This document shows, in pieces, positions 53,122 to 62,335 of a stretch of 64,000 nucleotides of DNA (its first letter is position 1; every line of letters begins with the position of its first letter). The translations under genes were made by a program, and so were the position numbers. The DNA is from Halorhabdus utahensis DSM 12940 (lineage in GTDB: Archaea > Halobacteriota > Halobacteria > Halobacteriales > Haloarculaceae): the NCBI RefSeq assembly GCF_000023945.1, contig NC_013158.1, forward strand, positions 372,001 through 436,000. The letters run 5' to 3'. Under the pieces are notes generated by a model. That model did no database searches. It saw nothing but the letters and a program-made list of their open reading frames with translations, and was not told the origin of the DNA.

Positions 53122-53556
53122 ATGTACGAGACCATCCTCACGCCGACGGACGGCAGCAGCGGGACGTCCAAGACCCTGCAACACGCCACCGCCATCGCCG
53201 AAGACAACGACGCCACGATCCACGGCCTGTACGTCCTTGATCGCCGGATGTACCTCGCTGCCGACGACGACGCCCAGGACGAAGTCATGGAGTCACTGCA
53301 ATCCGACGGCGAGCAGGCACTGGCTCGCCTGAGAGAGCAGGTTCAACAGGCAGGGGTCGCCGTCGAAACGGCACTGCAGGAAGGGATTCCACATCGTGGG
53401 ATCCTCACCTACGCCGAGGAGATCGATGCCGACCTGATCGTCATGGGAACCCACGGTCGGACGGGGCGTGACCGACTCGCCAATCTGGGAAGCGTCACGC
53501 AGCGAGTCATCGAAAACGCCGACATTCCGGTGTTCGTCGTCGACATCGAGAACTGA
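53122..53556 (+). CDS. Universal stress protein, UspA family
   Basis: 144 residues. Beginning MYETILTPTDGSSGTSKTLQHATAIAEDNDATIHGLYVLD. The ATP-binding motif GTHGRTGRDRLANLGSVTQRVIENADIPVFVV is complete (GxxGxxG-9x-GS/T). It is a single-domain, ATP-binding member. It starts 82 nt after thrS, probably with its own promoter (AACTATTTG). Confidence 0.92.
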   Translation: MYETILTPTDGSSGTSKTLQHATAIAEDNDATIHGLYVLDRRMYLAADDDAQDEVMESLQSDGEQALARLREQVQQAGVAVETALQEGIPHRGILTYAEEIDADLIVMGTHGRTGRDRLANLGSVTQRVIENADIPVFVVDIEN

Positions 53557-53585
53557 ACGCGATCGTTCGCCGGCGCTGAGCCCCC

Positions 53586-54617
53586 CTACTGGAGGTCCAG
53601 TCCGCGGATCGAGACGCCTTCGTCGCTATCGACCACGCGTCCGATGATCCGCCCGTCAGCAGTCTCCTCGACAACGTTCATCGCGTCGGCCGGATCGAAG
53701 GTTGCGACGAAGCCCGTCCCCATGTTGAAGGTCCGGTGCATCTCCGCGTCACTGACGTCCCCGACCGTCTGGACGAACTCGAAGATCGGCTGGGCGTCGA
53801 AGGGTTCCTCGATCTCGTACCGGTAGGGACCCATCCGAGTGAGGTTGCGCCAGCCACCGCCCGTGACGTGGGCGGCAGCGTGTGTCCCGTGCTCGCGAAG
53901 TGGATCGAGCAGGTCAGTGTAGATCCGCGTCGGCGCGAGGAGTTCCTCGCCGATGGTCGTGGACGGCTCGGGCGGGAACGGATCGTCGTAGTCGTGATCG
54001 CGCGTGACCGCCTCCCGCGCGAGCGTCAGACCGTTGGAGTGGATCCCACTCGACGGCCACCCGACGATCGCGTCTCCCGGTTCGGCCTCCCCAGCGAAGA
54101 GGCCGTCTTTGGGAGCCAGCCCGGCCGCGGTGCCGGCGATGTCGAGGCCGTCGATGACATCCGGCATGACCGCCGTCTCGCCGCCGATCAGCGCGATATC
54201 TGCGAGTTCAGCGCCGATCTGAAGGCCCTCACCGAGCTGGCCCGTCGTCGTGCTATCCGGCGCTTCGATCGCGAGATAGTCGACGAACGCCACGGGCTCG
54301 ATGCCCGCCGCGACCAGGTCGTTGACGTTCATCGCGATGCAGTCGATGCCGACCGTCGAGTAATCGTCGAGTGCCTCGGCGACGAGCAGTTTGGTGCCGA
54401 CGCCGTCAGTCGCCAGCGCGAGGTATCGATCGCCGATGTCGACGAGTCCGGCGAAGTCACCGGCGAACTCGCCCGCCGCGTCGAGCAGTGCCTCGGTCGC
54501 CGCTTCGCTCTCGTCGATATCGACGCCGGAGGCCGCGTACGTGAGTTCCTCGTCAGGTTCGTCAGTCGCATCCGACGACGACGCTCCATCGCCGTCGTCC
54601 GCCTCGTGTTCGGCCAT
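53586..54617 (-). CDS. purM: Phosphoribosylformylglycinamidine cyclo-ligase (AIR synthetase)
   Basis: 343 residues from MAEHEADDGDGASSSDATDEPDEE, an acidic haloarchaeal lead. YAASGVDIDESEAATEALLDA, LALATDGVGTKLLVAEALDDYSTVGIDCIAMNVNDLVAAGIEPVAFVDYLA and IGGETAVMPDVI are the PurM core, and HVTGGGWRNLTRMGPYRYEIEEP is in the C-terminal half. It closes the imidazole ring in purine synthesis. The gene stands alone here. Confidence 0.96.
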   Translation of the reverse strand: MAEHEADDGDGASSSDATDEPDEELTYAASGVDIDESEAATEALLDAAGEFAGDFAGLVDIGDRYLALATDGVGTKLLVAEALDDYSTVGIDCIAMNVNDLVAAGIEPVAFVDYLAIEAPDSTTTGQLGEGLQIGAELADIALIGGETAVMPDVIDGLDIAGTAAGLAPKDGLFAGEAEPGDAIVGWPSSGIHSNGLTLAREAVTRDHDYDDPFPPEPSTTIGEELLAPTRIYTDLLDPLREHGTHAAAHVTGGGWRNLTRMGPYRYEIEEPFDAQPIFEFVQTVGDVSDAEMHRTFNMGTGFVATFDPADAMNVVEETADGRIIGRVVDSDEGVSIRGLDLQ

Positions 54618-54678
54618 ACCCGAGTGGCCGTCCGGTGAGGCCAAAAGCCCACCGCTCCGCGTGTCGATTCTCTCACTG

Positions 54679-54717
54679 TTCGCCTTTCCGAGGCCCTCAC
54701 TTCGTTCGGGCCTCGCT
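54679..54717 (+). repeat. Dispersed hairpin repeat, partial copy
   Basis: 39 nt identical to 54786-54824: TTCGCCTTTCC followed by GAGGCCC-TCACTTCGTTC-GGGCCTC (core 54697-54707). The two lie 107 nt apart, between the purM start and the acetyltransferase stop. Confidence 0.75.
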
Positions 54718-54754
54718 CGTTATATTTGAAGTCCCGTTCGCTTCACTTATCCCG

Positions 54755-54826
54755 CCTCGCTGCTCACGGCTCCCCTCGGTCGCCGTTCGCCTTTCCGAGG
54801 CCCTCACTTCGTTCGGGCCTCGCTAT
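54755..54826 (+). repeat. Dispersed intergenic hairpin repeat, copy 3
   Basis: Matches 24080-24151 over 72 nt apart from a short insert: CCTCGCTGCTCACGGCTCCC, GGTCGCCGTTCGC, and the GAGGCCC/GGGCCTC hairpin (core 54804-54814). It reaches the stop of the minus-strand acetyltransferase gene. Confidence 0.75.
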
Positions 54827-56013
54827 CAAAAGAACTCTCGCAGAAAGACCCGCTCGCTCGGGAACAACTCGGCAAGTGTCTCACGTGTCGCCGGATCGGC
54901 CGTGAGATCGCCGACGGTCGCCAGCGTGTCGGCCGATCGAGCTCCAATAACGAGACGTGACAGCGGGCCGACGCCGACGGTTACGTCAGGAGCGTCCGCT
55001 GTCACCGATCGACAGGACCCATCCCCGCCCTCGACGAGGAGTTCGTAGGTGCCGTCGTTTTCCGGTAACAGCGGATCGTCCACGGAGAGTGTGACGCGCT
55101 CGTCAAGACCGTCGGGATACGGGATCGCTTCGAGCGCCGCCGGAACGTCTGTGAGGCGAACCATCGGCCCCGGAAGCAGTTCGACATCGGCGGCCTGGGG
55201 GTCCCCGAGGGTGTCGAAAAGAACCGAATCGCCCGGTCGAGCGAACGAGACGGAATCGACCTGGGAATCGTGGTCGCCGAGGAATCCGAGTACTGCGCGG
55301 TAGGCCGCGTGATCGCGTGCGCCGTGGTACTTCACGTCGAGTTCAGCGGCGTCGTCACGTTCCACCGAGTAGACGACGTATCCGGCCGGGGTATCGTCAC
55401 GATAGTACGCGTAGGCGTGGCGTCTGTCTTCACCCCACTCGTGGAAGATCCGGCGTCGCCACCACTGCTCCGAACGACGCATCGACAGCGTCTCCCCCCG
55501 TCCAGCTGCCAGGTGGCTCTTCCGAAGATCCCGCCAGTCATCCGGTTCGACGGGCCGGAACTCGCCAGGTTCCTCTGAAACGCCAGCGAGCGTTTCGGGC
55601 GGGACCGTGTAACGGGTGATCTCGTTGGCCGTCGCCCAGCCGAACTGTCGGTAGAACGCCGTCGAGAACGGCCACAGCGTCACCAGCGGGACGACCTCGA
55701 ACGTCCGAAGTGATTCCCGAAGCATTCGCCGAACGTTACCCTCCCGGCGTCGTTCCGGTGGCGTTGCGACGGCACCGTGACCCCCGACAGTGGTCCATTC
55801 ACCCCGCACCCGCATCTCGAAGGTGTAGTGAATGCAGATGCTCGCCGGTTTCTCCTCGTCGAAATAGCCGTATCGGGTCCCGATCGGCGGATGATCGTCG
55901 CCGTCCTCACCGGCATCCGTGACGTGGGGGCCGTCTTCGGCATGAAACGCGTACTGCCGAATGCGGTCGAACGCCGTGCGTTCAGCCGCCGATATCGGGC
56001 GAAACTCGCGCAT
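54826..56013 (-). CDS. Eis-like GNAT N-acetyltransferase
   Basis: 395 residues from MREFRPISAAERTAFDRIRQYAF. The first GNAT domain holds VGGHGAVATPPERRREGNVRRMLRESL (V-x-P-x-R-R-G-type acetyl-CoA loop) and TLWPFSTAFYRQFGWATANE. A second GNAT-like half (about 175-290) and a C-terminal SCP2-like domain (VTLSVDDPLLPENDGTYELLV) complete the Eis layout. Eis proteins acetylate amines such as aminoglycosides or proteins; the natural substrate here is unknown. Confidence 0.87.
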   Translation of the reverse strand: MREFRPISAAERTAFDRIRQYAFHAEDGPHVTDAGEDGDDHPPIGTRYGYFDEEKPASICIHYTFEMRVRGEWTTVGGHGAVATPPERRREGNVRRMLRESLRTFEVVPLVTLWPFSTAFYRQFGWATANEITRYTVPPETLAGVSEEPGEFRPVEPDDWRDLRKSHLAAGRGETLSMRRSEQWWRRRIFHEWGEDRRHAYAYYRDDTPAGYVVYSVERDDAAELDVKYHGARDHAAYRAVLGFLGDHDSQVDSVSFARPGDSVLFDTLGDPQAADVELLPGPMVRLTDVPAALEAIPYPDGLDERVTLSVDDPLLPENDGTYELLVEGGDGSCRSVTADAPDVTVGVGPLSRLVIGARSADTLATVGDLTADPATRETLAELFPSERVFLREFF

Positions 56014-56050
56014 GAACGTGGGTCTCACCGGGGGGAAAAGAGCGTATCGT

Positions 56051-56689
56051 TCAGAATCCGAAACCGAACAAGCCGGCGATCGCGAGCACGATCGACGGGA
56101 CCGCGACAGCGAGGTAGACACCGCGGTTCCACTCGAGAACGGTACGCCCATCGAGAGGTCCATACGGAATCATGTTGAAGCCGGCCAACAGGAGGTTGAT
56201 CGTGACGCCAAAGGAGGCCACCGAGCTGATCGTCGGGCCGGCCAGGAGCGCAAACGGCGCGAAGGCAGCCGCCAATGCCAGATTCGTCACTGGGCCCGCC
56301 AGCGCGATGAGTCCGGACTCCCGGGGCGTGATCCGGCCCCGATGGACGACCGCACCCGGCGCGGCGAAGAGAAACCCCGCCATCGCCGAGACGAGTGCGA
56401 GAAACAACATGCCGTAGTCGGCCTGGAAGGCGGCGATCTGTCCGAACCGGATCGCGACCACCTTGTGGGCGAGTTCGTGGAGCATGAATCCGACGCCGAC
56501 CGTCAGGAGACTCGTGAGGAGGGACTCCCCGAAGGCCGCGATCACGGCAGTCGGATCGGGCGCGTAGGACCACCGTTCGAGCAACCGTGGGTTCAAAAAG
56601 AGGGTGAAGGCGACGCTCAGAATGAGCCACGCCGCAAAGAGGTCCAACAGTTCTTTCCGGGAAAACCGGATCGAGCGGAGTTCGATCAT
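56051..56689 (-). CDS. Site-2 protease family metallopeptidase (M50)
   Basis: 212 residues. Helices at about 14-32, 52-90, 92-110, 125-150 and 155-185, with the zinc motif HELAH (71-75) inside a membrane helix and the second ligand in GPLDGR near 185, where NPDG is typical. It cleaves membrane proteins or regulators within the membrane. No PDZ domain. The start overlaps the TraB-family stop by 4 nt, so the two genes are expressed together. Confidence 0.88.
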   Translation of the reverse strand: MIELRSIRFSRKELLDLFAAWLILSVAFTLFLNPRLLERWSYAPDPTAVIAAFGESLLTSLLTVGVGFMLHELAHKVVAIRFGQIAAFQADYGMLFLALVSAMAGFLFAAPGAVVHRGRITPRESGLIALAGPVTNLALAAAFAPFALLAGPTISSVASFGVTINLLLAGFNMIPYGPLDGRTVLEWNRGVYLAVAVPSIVLAIAGLFGFGF

Positions 56690-58185
56690 CCGACGAGATT
56701 CCAGAGCATTTCAGCCCCGTTCCGCGCACCCATTATCAGCAGTTCAGCGACCTCGCCGACGCCACCGACCTCGTTGGACATGAGTGGCAGGATCGTGCTC
56801 GCAAACAGCATACTCGCGATGAAGCTCCCGATATTCGTGAGTGCGACGATCAGGATGAGCCTGAATAGCGGCACTTCCCGCATCCTGGCGACCAGTTCGG
56901 GGATCGGTAGCTCCTGATCGTCGAGCAACTCGTTGAGCCGGCTGATGTCCGAGACGTTGACATCGAGATAGCGCAACTCGACGTAGCCGGCGAACCAGCC
57001 CGGGGCGAGCAGTGGGTTGACGCTCGTCAGCCAGGCGACCGCACCGCCGACGCCCGCACTGCTCCAGTGTGCGCCGGCTACCTTTGCCAGCGCAGCCGCG
57101 ATGATGCCGTTGACGAGGAACCACGCTGCGAACAGCCTGAGCAACCAACCCTGATTAGCGCCGCCAAGCAGCAGCAAAACGAAGAACGCCCCGAACCCGA
57201 GCGTGAACAGATACCCAAGGATCTTGTAGAGTGAAAACCGCCGGCCGGAAATCGTCCCTGTCAGTGAATCCATCGGCGGTAGCGTTTCGGGGTTGTCCAG
57301 ATAGCCCTGGATCCCCGCACGGTGGCCGGCCCCGACCACGGCGACGACATCGGCCCCCGCCTCCCGGAGCCCCACGAGCTGGTGGGCGATATAGGCGTCC
57401 CGCTCGTCGATCAGTGCCTCGGCACCGCCCGGCGAAAACCGCCGAAACTCCTCCATCATCGCGGAGACGACGTCAGTGTCGGTCAACTGTTCGATGTCGA
57501 ACTCCTCGACGTCCTCGTCTTCGAATCCCGAGAATGCGGCCAACAGCGGGAGGGCGATCACCGTCCCGACACCGCCAGCCAGGAGGAGAACGTCGATTGC
57601 ACTGGCAAACGGAACCGAGAGACCGACGGCCCCGAGGACTGAAACGCCAAGCGCGGAGCCGAGGATGCCGACGAACAGCCCGACCATGAGGCCGACCGTC
57701 CAGGCTGCGGCCCATGGGCCACCGATGCCGGCGAGCATCCCGCCGAAGAGCTTGAGTTTCTCCAGGCCAGTCAGTCGCTTCCAGAACCGCTGGACCGTCG
57801 TCTGGATATCCCGGTCGACCAGCGCGACGTCGATACCCGCCGCTTCGGCCGTCTCGACGCCGGCCATCATGTCCGCGCCGGGCGTCACGTCGAAGCGGTC
57901 GCCGAGCCGGGCCTGGACGTACGACAGCATCCAGTACGCCAGGAATTGAAAGACAGTGTTCCCTTCGAGAAGGTCGCTCGCCTCGATATCGTCGGGTGAT
58001 TCGCCTTTGAGCTGTCGATAGCGTCCCTCGTCAAGTTCGACGGCGACGACATCGGGTTGCTCGTCCTCGATCGTCCGCTCGACGCGCTCGGCGCTCTCCG
58101 CCGAGACGTGTGCCGTCCCGAGAAGATGGACCGAGCCCTCGCCACCGGCCCCGGACGGTTCCGGTGGATCGACCGTGTCGCTCAT
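56686..58185 (-). CDS. TraB family protein (TraB/PrgY/GumN)
   Basis: 499 residues from MSDTVDPPEPSGAGGEG. The Tiki/TraB domain at the N-terminus has VHLLGTAHVSAESAERVERTIEDEQPDVVAVELDEGRY (GTAH and ELD/E-R motifs) and VVGAGHRAGIQGYL. The C-terminal half has several membrane segments (about 175-245, 350-480). Relatives are membrane metalloproteases or pheromone-inactivating proteins. Together with the overlapping M50 gene it suggests a membrane-proteolysis unit. Confidence 0.9.
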   Translation of the reverse strand: MSDTVDPPEPSGAGGEGSVHLLGTAHVSAESAERVERTIEDEQPDVVAVELDEGRYRQLKGESPDDIEASDLLEGNTVFQFLAYWMLSYVQARLGDRFDVTPGADMMAGVETAEAAGIDVALVDRDIQTTVQRFWKRLTGLEKLKLFGGMLAGIGGPWAAAWTVGLMVGLFVGILGSALGVSVLGAVGLSVPFASAIDVLLLAGGVGTVIALPLLAAFSGFEDEDVEEFDIEQLTDTDVVSAMMEEFRRFSPGGAEALIDERDAYIAHQLVGLREAGADVVAVVGAGHRAGIQGYLDNPETLPPMDSLTGTISGRRFSLYKILGYLFTLGFGAFFVLLLLGGANQGWLLRLFAAWFLVNGIIAAALAKVAGAHWSSAGVGGAVAWLTSVNPLLAPGWFAGYVELRYLDVNVSDISRLNELLDDQELPIPELVARMREVPLFRLILIVALTNIGSFIASMLFASTILPLMSNEVGGVGEVAELLIMGARNGAEMLWNLVG

Positions 58186-58251
58186 TGTATAGGTTAGGAC
58201 ACCCCGCCTCCTTACGATTGTCGGGACACGCCGACGATCCCCACCCACCGA

Positions 58252-58821
58252 TCACGCTGAGGACGGCTCGTAGCGTGCCGAAACGACAAGTGTCTCCCGG
58301 CGTTCCCTCGTTCGATCGATCGCGAACCCGTGTTCGGCGAGGTGCTCGGCGACTGTCGCCGCGTCGTACCGCTCAGCAAGCGGCGGGCCGCGCTCACCCA
58401 CACCCTCGGCCGACCAGTCGGCGACCGCAACGCGGCCACCCGGCTCGATCACCCGAGCGAGTTCAGCGAGCGCGCGGTCGCTGACAAATTCGTGGTAGGT
58501 CATCGTCGAGTACGCCGCGGGAAGTGCGTCCGTCCCGACCGGCAGTCTGTCGACACTGGCAGTGAGCCGGTGGACGTTTGCCGGACGACCGAACTCCTCG
58601 AAGACGGCGTGCATCGCCGGCTGGATGTCGATCGCCAGCACCGAATCGACGTGGGTTGCGACCGATCGGGTATAAAAGCCGGTCCCGCTACCGAGGTCAG
58701 CCACGCAGTCCGTCGCCTCGAAGTCGAACAGCCCCAGCAATTCATCGACCGAGAGATACGCGTACCGAGAGTCGTCCTCCAGCGAATCCGCGCGGTCGAT
58801 GTCGAACGTGTGATGGCCCAT
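58252..58821 (-). CDS. Class I SAM-dependent methyltransferase
   Basis: 189 residues. Motif I is VADLGSGTGFYTRSVATHVDSVLAIDIQPAM, followed by VDRLPVGTDALPAAYSTMTYHEF and ALAELARVIEPGGRVAVADWSAEG. The Methyltransf_11 type fits. Substrate unknown. Single gene on the minus strand. Confidence 0.88.
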   Translation of the reverse strand: MGHHTFDIDRADSLEDDSRYAYLSVDELLGLFDFEATDCVADLGSGTGFYTRSVATHVDSVLAIDIQPAMHAVFEEFGRPANVHRLTASVDRLPVGTDALPAAYSTMTYHEFVSDRALAELARVIEPGGRVAVADWSAEGVGERGPPLAERYDAATVAEHLAEHGFAIDRTRERRETLVVSARYEPSSA

Positions 58822-58858
58822 ACTCGTGATTCGGTGTTCGAGGCCAAAAGCTACCGGC

Positions 58859-58936
58859 TACCGGCCATACGTCGCCCGCTATCGTGCCGAGGCCAGCGAG
58901 ACCAACTGTCCGCAGGTACTGACGGCGTGAAGGCAC
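58859..58936 (-). pseudogene. Orphan twin-arginine signal peptide (decayed gene start)
   Basis: From a GTG at 58936 the minus strand reads PSRRQYLRTVGLAGLGTIAG, a textbook haloarchaeal Tat signal, but the frame continues only into sequence antisense or out of frame to nothing recognisable and overlaps the methyltransferase start. It looks like the remaining N-terminus of a lost exported protein. Chance resemblance is possible. Confidence 0.35.
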
Positions 58937-59050
58937 CGTACTGGTTCGAACGCGATCTGGAAGTACGTGCGCCCCAGCGTGGACGCGTCACCCCAGGCGA
59001 GAAAGCGGAAGGTACTGCCGGTAGTATGTGAAATGGTACCAGAAAGCGGG

Positions 59051-59057
59051 ATTTAAG
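59051..59057 (+). promoter_or_regulatory. TATA-like box for sucCD
   Basis: ATTTAAG lies 27-33 nt before the sucC ATG, with no Shine-Dalgarno sequence between, as expected of a leaderless transcript. Confidence 0.5.
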
Positions 59058-59083
59058 CGTCCGCCGCTCGCCGGTCGTAATAC

Positions 59084-60229
59084 ATGCGACTCCACGAGTA
59101 CCAGGCAAAGCGCGTATTCGCCGAGGCCGGGATTCCGGTCCCAGATGCAACTCTCGCGACGACCGTCGAGGAAGCGGTCGACGCGGCAGGAGAGATCGGC
59201 TTCCCGGTGGCGATCAAAGCACAGGTACACGTCGGCGGGCGGGGCAAGGCCGGCGGGATCAAACTTGCCGAGGACGCCGACGAGGCTCGGGAAGCGGCCA
59301 CGGACATCCTCGGGATGGATCTGAAGGGCTACACCGTCGATCGCGTCTTGGTCGAGCAAGCGGTCGACTTCGTGAACGAACTCTACGTCGGCGTGACGAT
59401 GGACCGCGGGGCCGGCAAGCCGGTCGCGATGGTCTCGACGAAGGGCGGGGTCAACATCGAGGAGGTCGCCGCCGAGAACCCCGACGCCATCGCGCGCGAA
59501 CACGTCGATCCGGCCTACGGCCTCCACCCCTACCAGGCTCGCAAGGCTGTCTACGACGCGGGCGTCGACCGCGAGGTGGCCGGTGATGTCGCCTCGATCC
59601 TCTCGACGCTGTACGACCTTTGGGACGAGAAGGACGGCAGCGACGCCGAGATCAACCCCGTGATGATCACGGACGACGACGAGGTCATCGCCGCCGACGC
59701 CGTGTTCAACGTCGACGACGACGCGCTCTTCCGGCAGTCCGAGATCGCCCAACTGGAAGGCGAAACGACCGACGACGACCTCGAGGCGATGGCCAACGAG
59801 TACGGCTTCGATTACGTCCGGCTTTCGGGCAACGTCGGCATCATCGGCAACGGCGCGGGCCTGGTGATGACGACGCTCGATCTCGTCGATCATTACGGCG
59901 GATCGCCCGCGAACTTCCTCGACATCGGCGGCGGGGCCAAAGCTGGCCGCGTCCGCAACGCCCTGGAGGTCGTCTTCGCCGACGACAACGTCGACAGCGT
60001 CGTGTTCAACATCTTCGGCGGGATCACCCGCGGCGACGAGGTCGCCCGCGGTATCAACGAGGCCCTCGAAGAGTTCGACACGATTCCCAACCCGGTCACC
60101 GTTCGACTCGCCGGCACCAACAGCGTTCAAGGCATGGAGATACTCAACACCGATCTCGTGACCGTCGAGGAAACGCTCGAAGAAGCCGTCCAGCGTGCTG
60201 TCGCCGACGCCGAGGAGGTGGCACAATGA
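59084..60229 (+). CDS. sucC: Succinyl-CoA ligase, beta subunit
   Basis: 381 residues. ATP-grasp domain with [83 protein letters not shown], and the C-terminal flavodoxin-like part [16 protein letters not shown]. It forms succinate and ATP from succinyl-CoA in the TCA cycle. The stop overlaps the sucD start. Confidence 0.97.
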   Translation: MRLHEYQAKRVFAEAGIPVPDATLATTVEEAVDAAGEIGFPVAIKAQVHVGGRGKAGGIKLAEDADEAREAATDILGMDLKGYTVDRVLVEQAVDFVNELYVGVTMDRGAGKPVAMVSTKGGVNIEEVAAENPDAIAREHVDPAYGLHPYQARKAVYDAGVDREVAGDVASILSTLYDLWDEKDGSDAEINPVMITDDDEVIAADAVFNVDDDALFRQSEIAQLEGETTDDDLEAMANEYGFDYVRLSGNVGIIGNGAGLVMTTLDLVDHYGGSPANFLDIGGGAKAGRVRNALEVVFADDNVDSVVFNIFGGITRGDEVARGINEALEEFDTIPNPVTVRLAGTNSVQGMEILNTDLVTVEETLEEAVQRAVADAEEVAQ

Positions 60230-61095
60230 GCATCCTGGTTGACGAAGACACTCGCGTCATCGTCCAGGGGATCACCGGCGGCGAGGGCGAGTTCCACGCC
60301 GAGCAGATGATCGAATACGGGACGAACGTCGTCGCCGGCGCGGTCCCGGGTAAAGGCGGCCAGGAAGTCCACGGTGTCCCCGTCTACGACACCGTCGATC
60401 GGGCAGCACGCGAGGAGGACGCCGACGCCTCGGTCGTGTTCGTCCCGCCCGCCTTCGCTGCGGACGCACTCTTCGAAGCGCTCGATGCACCACTTGATGT
60501 TGTGGTCGCGATCACGGAAGGCATCCCGACCCAGGACGTCAGCGAGGTGTACGCCGAACTCGAAGACACTGACACGCATCTGGTCGGACCGAACTGCCCC
60601 GGCGTGATCACTCCCGGCGAGTCGAAACTCGGCATCCTGCCGGGCAACATCTTCAGCGAGGGCTCGGTCGGACTTGTCTCGCGATCCGGCACCCTGACCT
60701 ACCAGATCGTCGATAGCCTGACCGAACGCGGGATCGGCCAGACGACCGCCGTCGGCATCGGCGGCGACCCGATCGTCGGGACGGGCTTCATCGACGCGCT
60801 TGAACTGTTCGAAGCAGATCCGGAAACGGAGGCCGTCGTAATGTGCGGCGAGATCGGCGGCGAGGACGAGGAAGCGGCGGCCGAGTACATCGCCGAGGAA
60901 ATGGACACCCCCGTCGTCGGGTTCATTGCGGGCCGGACCGCCCCGCCGGGCAAGCGCATGGGGCACGCGGGCGCGATCGTCTCCGGCGGTGGCACGGGGA
61001 CAGCACAGAGCAAGATCGACGCCCTGGAGGCCGCGGGCGTCGAAGTCGGCGAGACGCCGAGCGACGTCGCCGACCTGGTCGAAGACATCGCCTAG
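60226..61095 (+). CDS. sucD: Succinyl-CoA ligase, alpha subunit
   Basis: 289 residues. The CoA-binding part [31 protein letters not shown], then [18 protein letters not shown], and the phosphorylated His in [30 protein letters not shown]. It works with SucC; a 4-nt overlap (ATGA) couples the two. Confidence 0.97.
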   Translation: MSILVDEDTRVIVQGITGGEGEFHAEQMIEYGTNVVAGAVPGKGGQEVHGVPVYDTVDRAAREEDADASVVFVPPAFAADALFEALDAPLDVVVAITEGIPTQDVSEVYAELEDTDTHLVGPNCPGVITPGESKLGILPGNIFSEGSVGLVSRSGTLTYQIVDSLTERGIGQTTAVGIGGDPIVGTGFIDALELFEADPETEAVVMCGEIGGEDEEAAAEYIAEEMDTPVVGFIAGRTAPPGKRMGHAGAIVSGGGTGTAQSKIDALEAAGVEVGETPSDVADLVEDIA

Positions 61096-61113
61096 CCCGA
61101 CGGCGGAAAGCGT

Positions 61114-61911
61114 CTAGTAGTGACGGAACAGCAACTGGCGCACGTCGTCCTTTGTCCGGGCCGATTTCGTCGTCCCGTCGGGTAGATCGACCTCGTAGGG
61201 GGCATCGCCTTCCCCCTTGCGCCACTTTTCACTGTGGTCGTCCAGGAGTTTGTTGACCGATGCGAGCGGTGACGTCGGGGTTGATTCAGCCTGGGATTCC
61301 GATGCCGATTCGTCGCCATCATTCGACCCGTCGCTATCCACCGATCCGGCGGTCGTCTCGTCGGCCCCGTCCATTTTGTCCGTCTCGTCGGCGTCCGTTT
61401 TGTCCGTCTCGTCGGCCCCGTCCGTGTCTGTCCCGGCGTCCCCTTGCGAGGGGTCCCCGGTTGTAGCTGGCGAGTCCTCGTCGATTCGCGGTCCGCCGGG
61501 AGTCTCGGGAGGACTGTCGGCATCGAACTCCCCAGCCGACGCAGAATCGTCGGCCGCCGACACCTCGTCTTCCTCGGTCTCTGTGTCCGCCGCCCGGAGT
61601 CGCTCGGCAAGCGTCTCCGGACCCAGCGCCGCCAGCAAGCGCCCGCGCATCTCCGCGGCCTCGATGCCGCTACCTGGAACCGCATCGACCTCGCTCGCGA
61701 CGTGCTGGAGCGTCGGGTACGTCGCGGTGGCGACTTCCTCGTAGGCGGCGACGACCGCCCGTTCCTCGGGTGGCGTATAGGTATCGAGTAGGTACTCGAT
61801 CGCGTCCTGTGGTCGGGTCTCACCGTACGTCTCGACGTACGCGGCTTCGACCTCGCGGCGCACCGCGTCGAGTCGATCCTGCTGGCGTTCGGTAATGGAT
61901 AGCTCGGGCAT
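61114..61911 (-). CDS. Haloarchaeal protein with an acidic low-complexity centre
   Basis: 265 residues from MPELSITERQQDRLDAVRREVEAAYVETYGETRPQDAIEYLLDTY, a helical N-terminal domain. The middle (about 110-205) is low complexity with repeats such as DADETDK and DGADETDK. The C-terminus LASVNKLLDDHSEKWRKGEGDAPYEVDLPDGTTKSARTKDDVRQLLFRHY is compact and looks conserved. No family name is certain. Convergent with sucD. Confidence 0.7.
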   Translation of the reverse strand: MPELSITERQQDRLDAVRREVEAAYVETYGETRPQDAIEYLLDTYTPPEERAVVAAYEEVATATYPTLQHVASEVDAVPGSGIEAAEMRGRLLAALGPETLAERLRAADTETEEDEVSAADDSASAGEFDADSPPETPGGPRIDEDSPATTGDPSQGDAGTDTDGADETDKTDADETDKMDGADETTAGSVDSDGSNDGDESASESQAESTPTSPLASVNKLLDDHSEKWRKGEGDAPYEVDLPDGTTKSARTKDDVRQLLFRHY

Positions 61912-61992
61912 TGTCGAGGGCAACGACGGCCTGTGCCATAATTCCGTCCCCGGCCGCATCACATTCATTAGCATACGGTTCTAATCTCCACT

Positions 61993-62328
61993 ATGGAGTG
62001 TCCGCGTTGTGGGGGGGACCTGACGACGTTCGCGCTCGGGGGTGAAAAAGCCACGGCGGTGGTGTGTGAATCCTGTGGGTTCAGTGGGGTTCCGGCATCT
62101 CACCGATACGAGGGCGGCGAGCCCGAGAGTTGGGACCGGGCGATGGAACGGTTCGAGAGCGAAAACCTATCGGCGGAGCGCACCTGTCTGATCGGCCGGG
62201 AAGCTGGTGTTCGGATCCCGTTCGACGAGCCGGATGCCGAGACGAAGCCCGGGATCGATATCGACGACTTCGAAGCGACGGTGACCGTTGCAGCGTCGCT
62301 CGATGCAGGAGCAGAAGACGAGTCCTGA
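61993..62328 (+). CDS. Zinc-ribbon protein
   Basis: 111 residues. MECPRCGGDLTTFALGGEKATAVVCESCGFSGVPASH holds two CxxC pairs, a transcription-factor-like zinc ribbon. The rest is acidic and helical, ending with a beta-like ATVTVAASLDAG. It may bind nucleic acid or a partner protein. Convergent with the actin-like gene, 7 nt away. Confidence 0.8.
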   Translation: MECPRCGGDLTTFALGGEKATAVVCESCGFSGVPASHRYEGGEPESWDRAMERFESENLSAERTCLIGREAGVRIPFDEPDAETKPGIDIDDFEATVTVAASLDAGAEDES

Positions 62329-62335
62329 GACGGTT

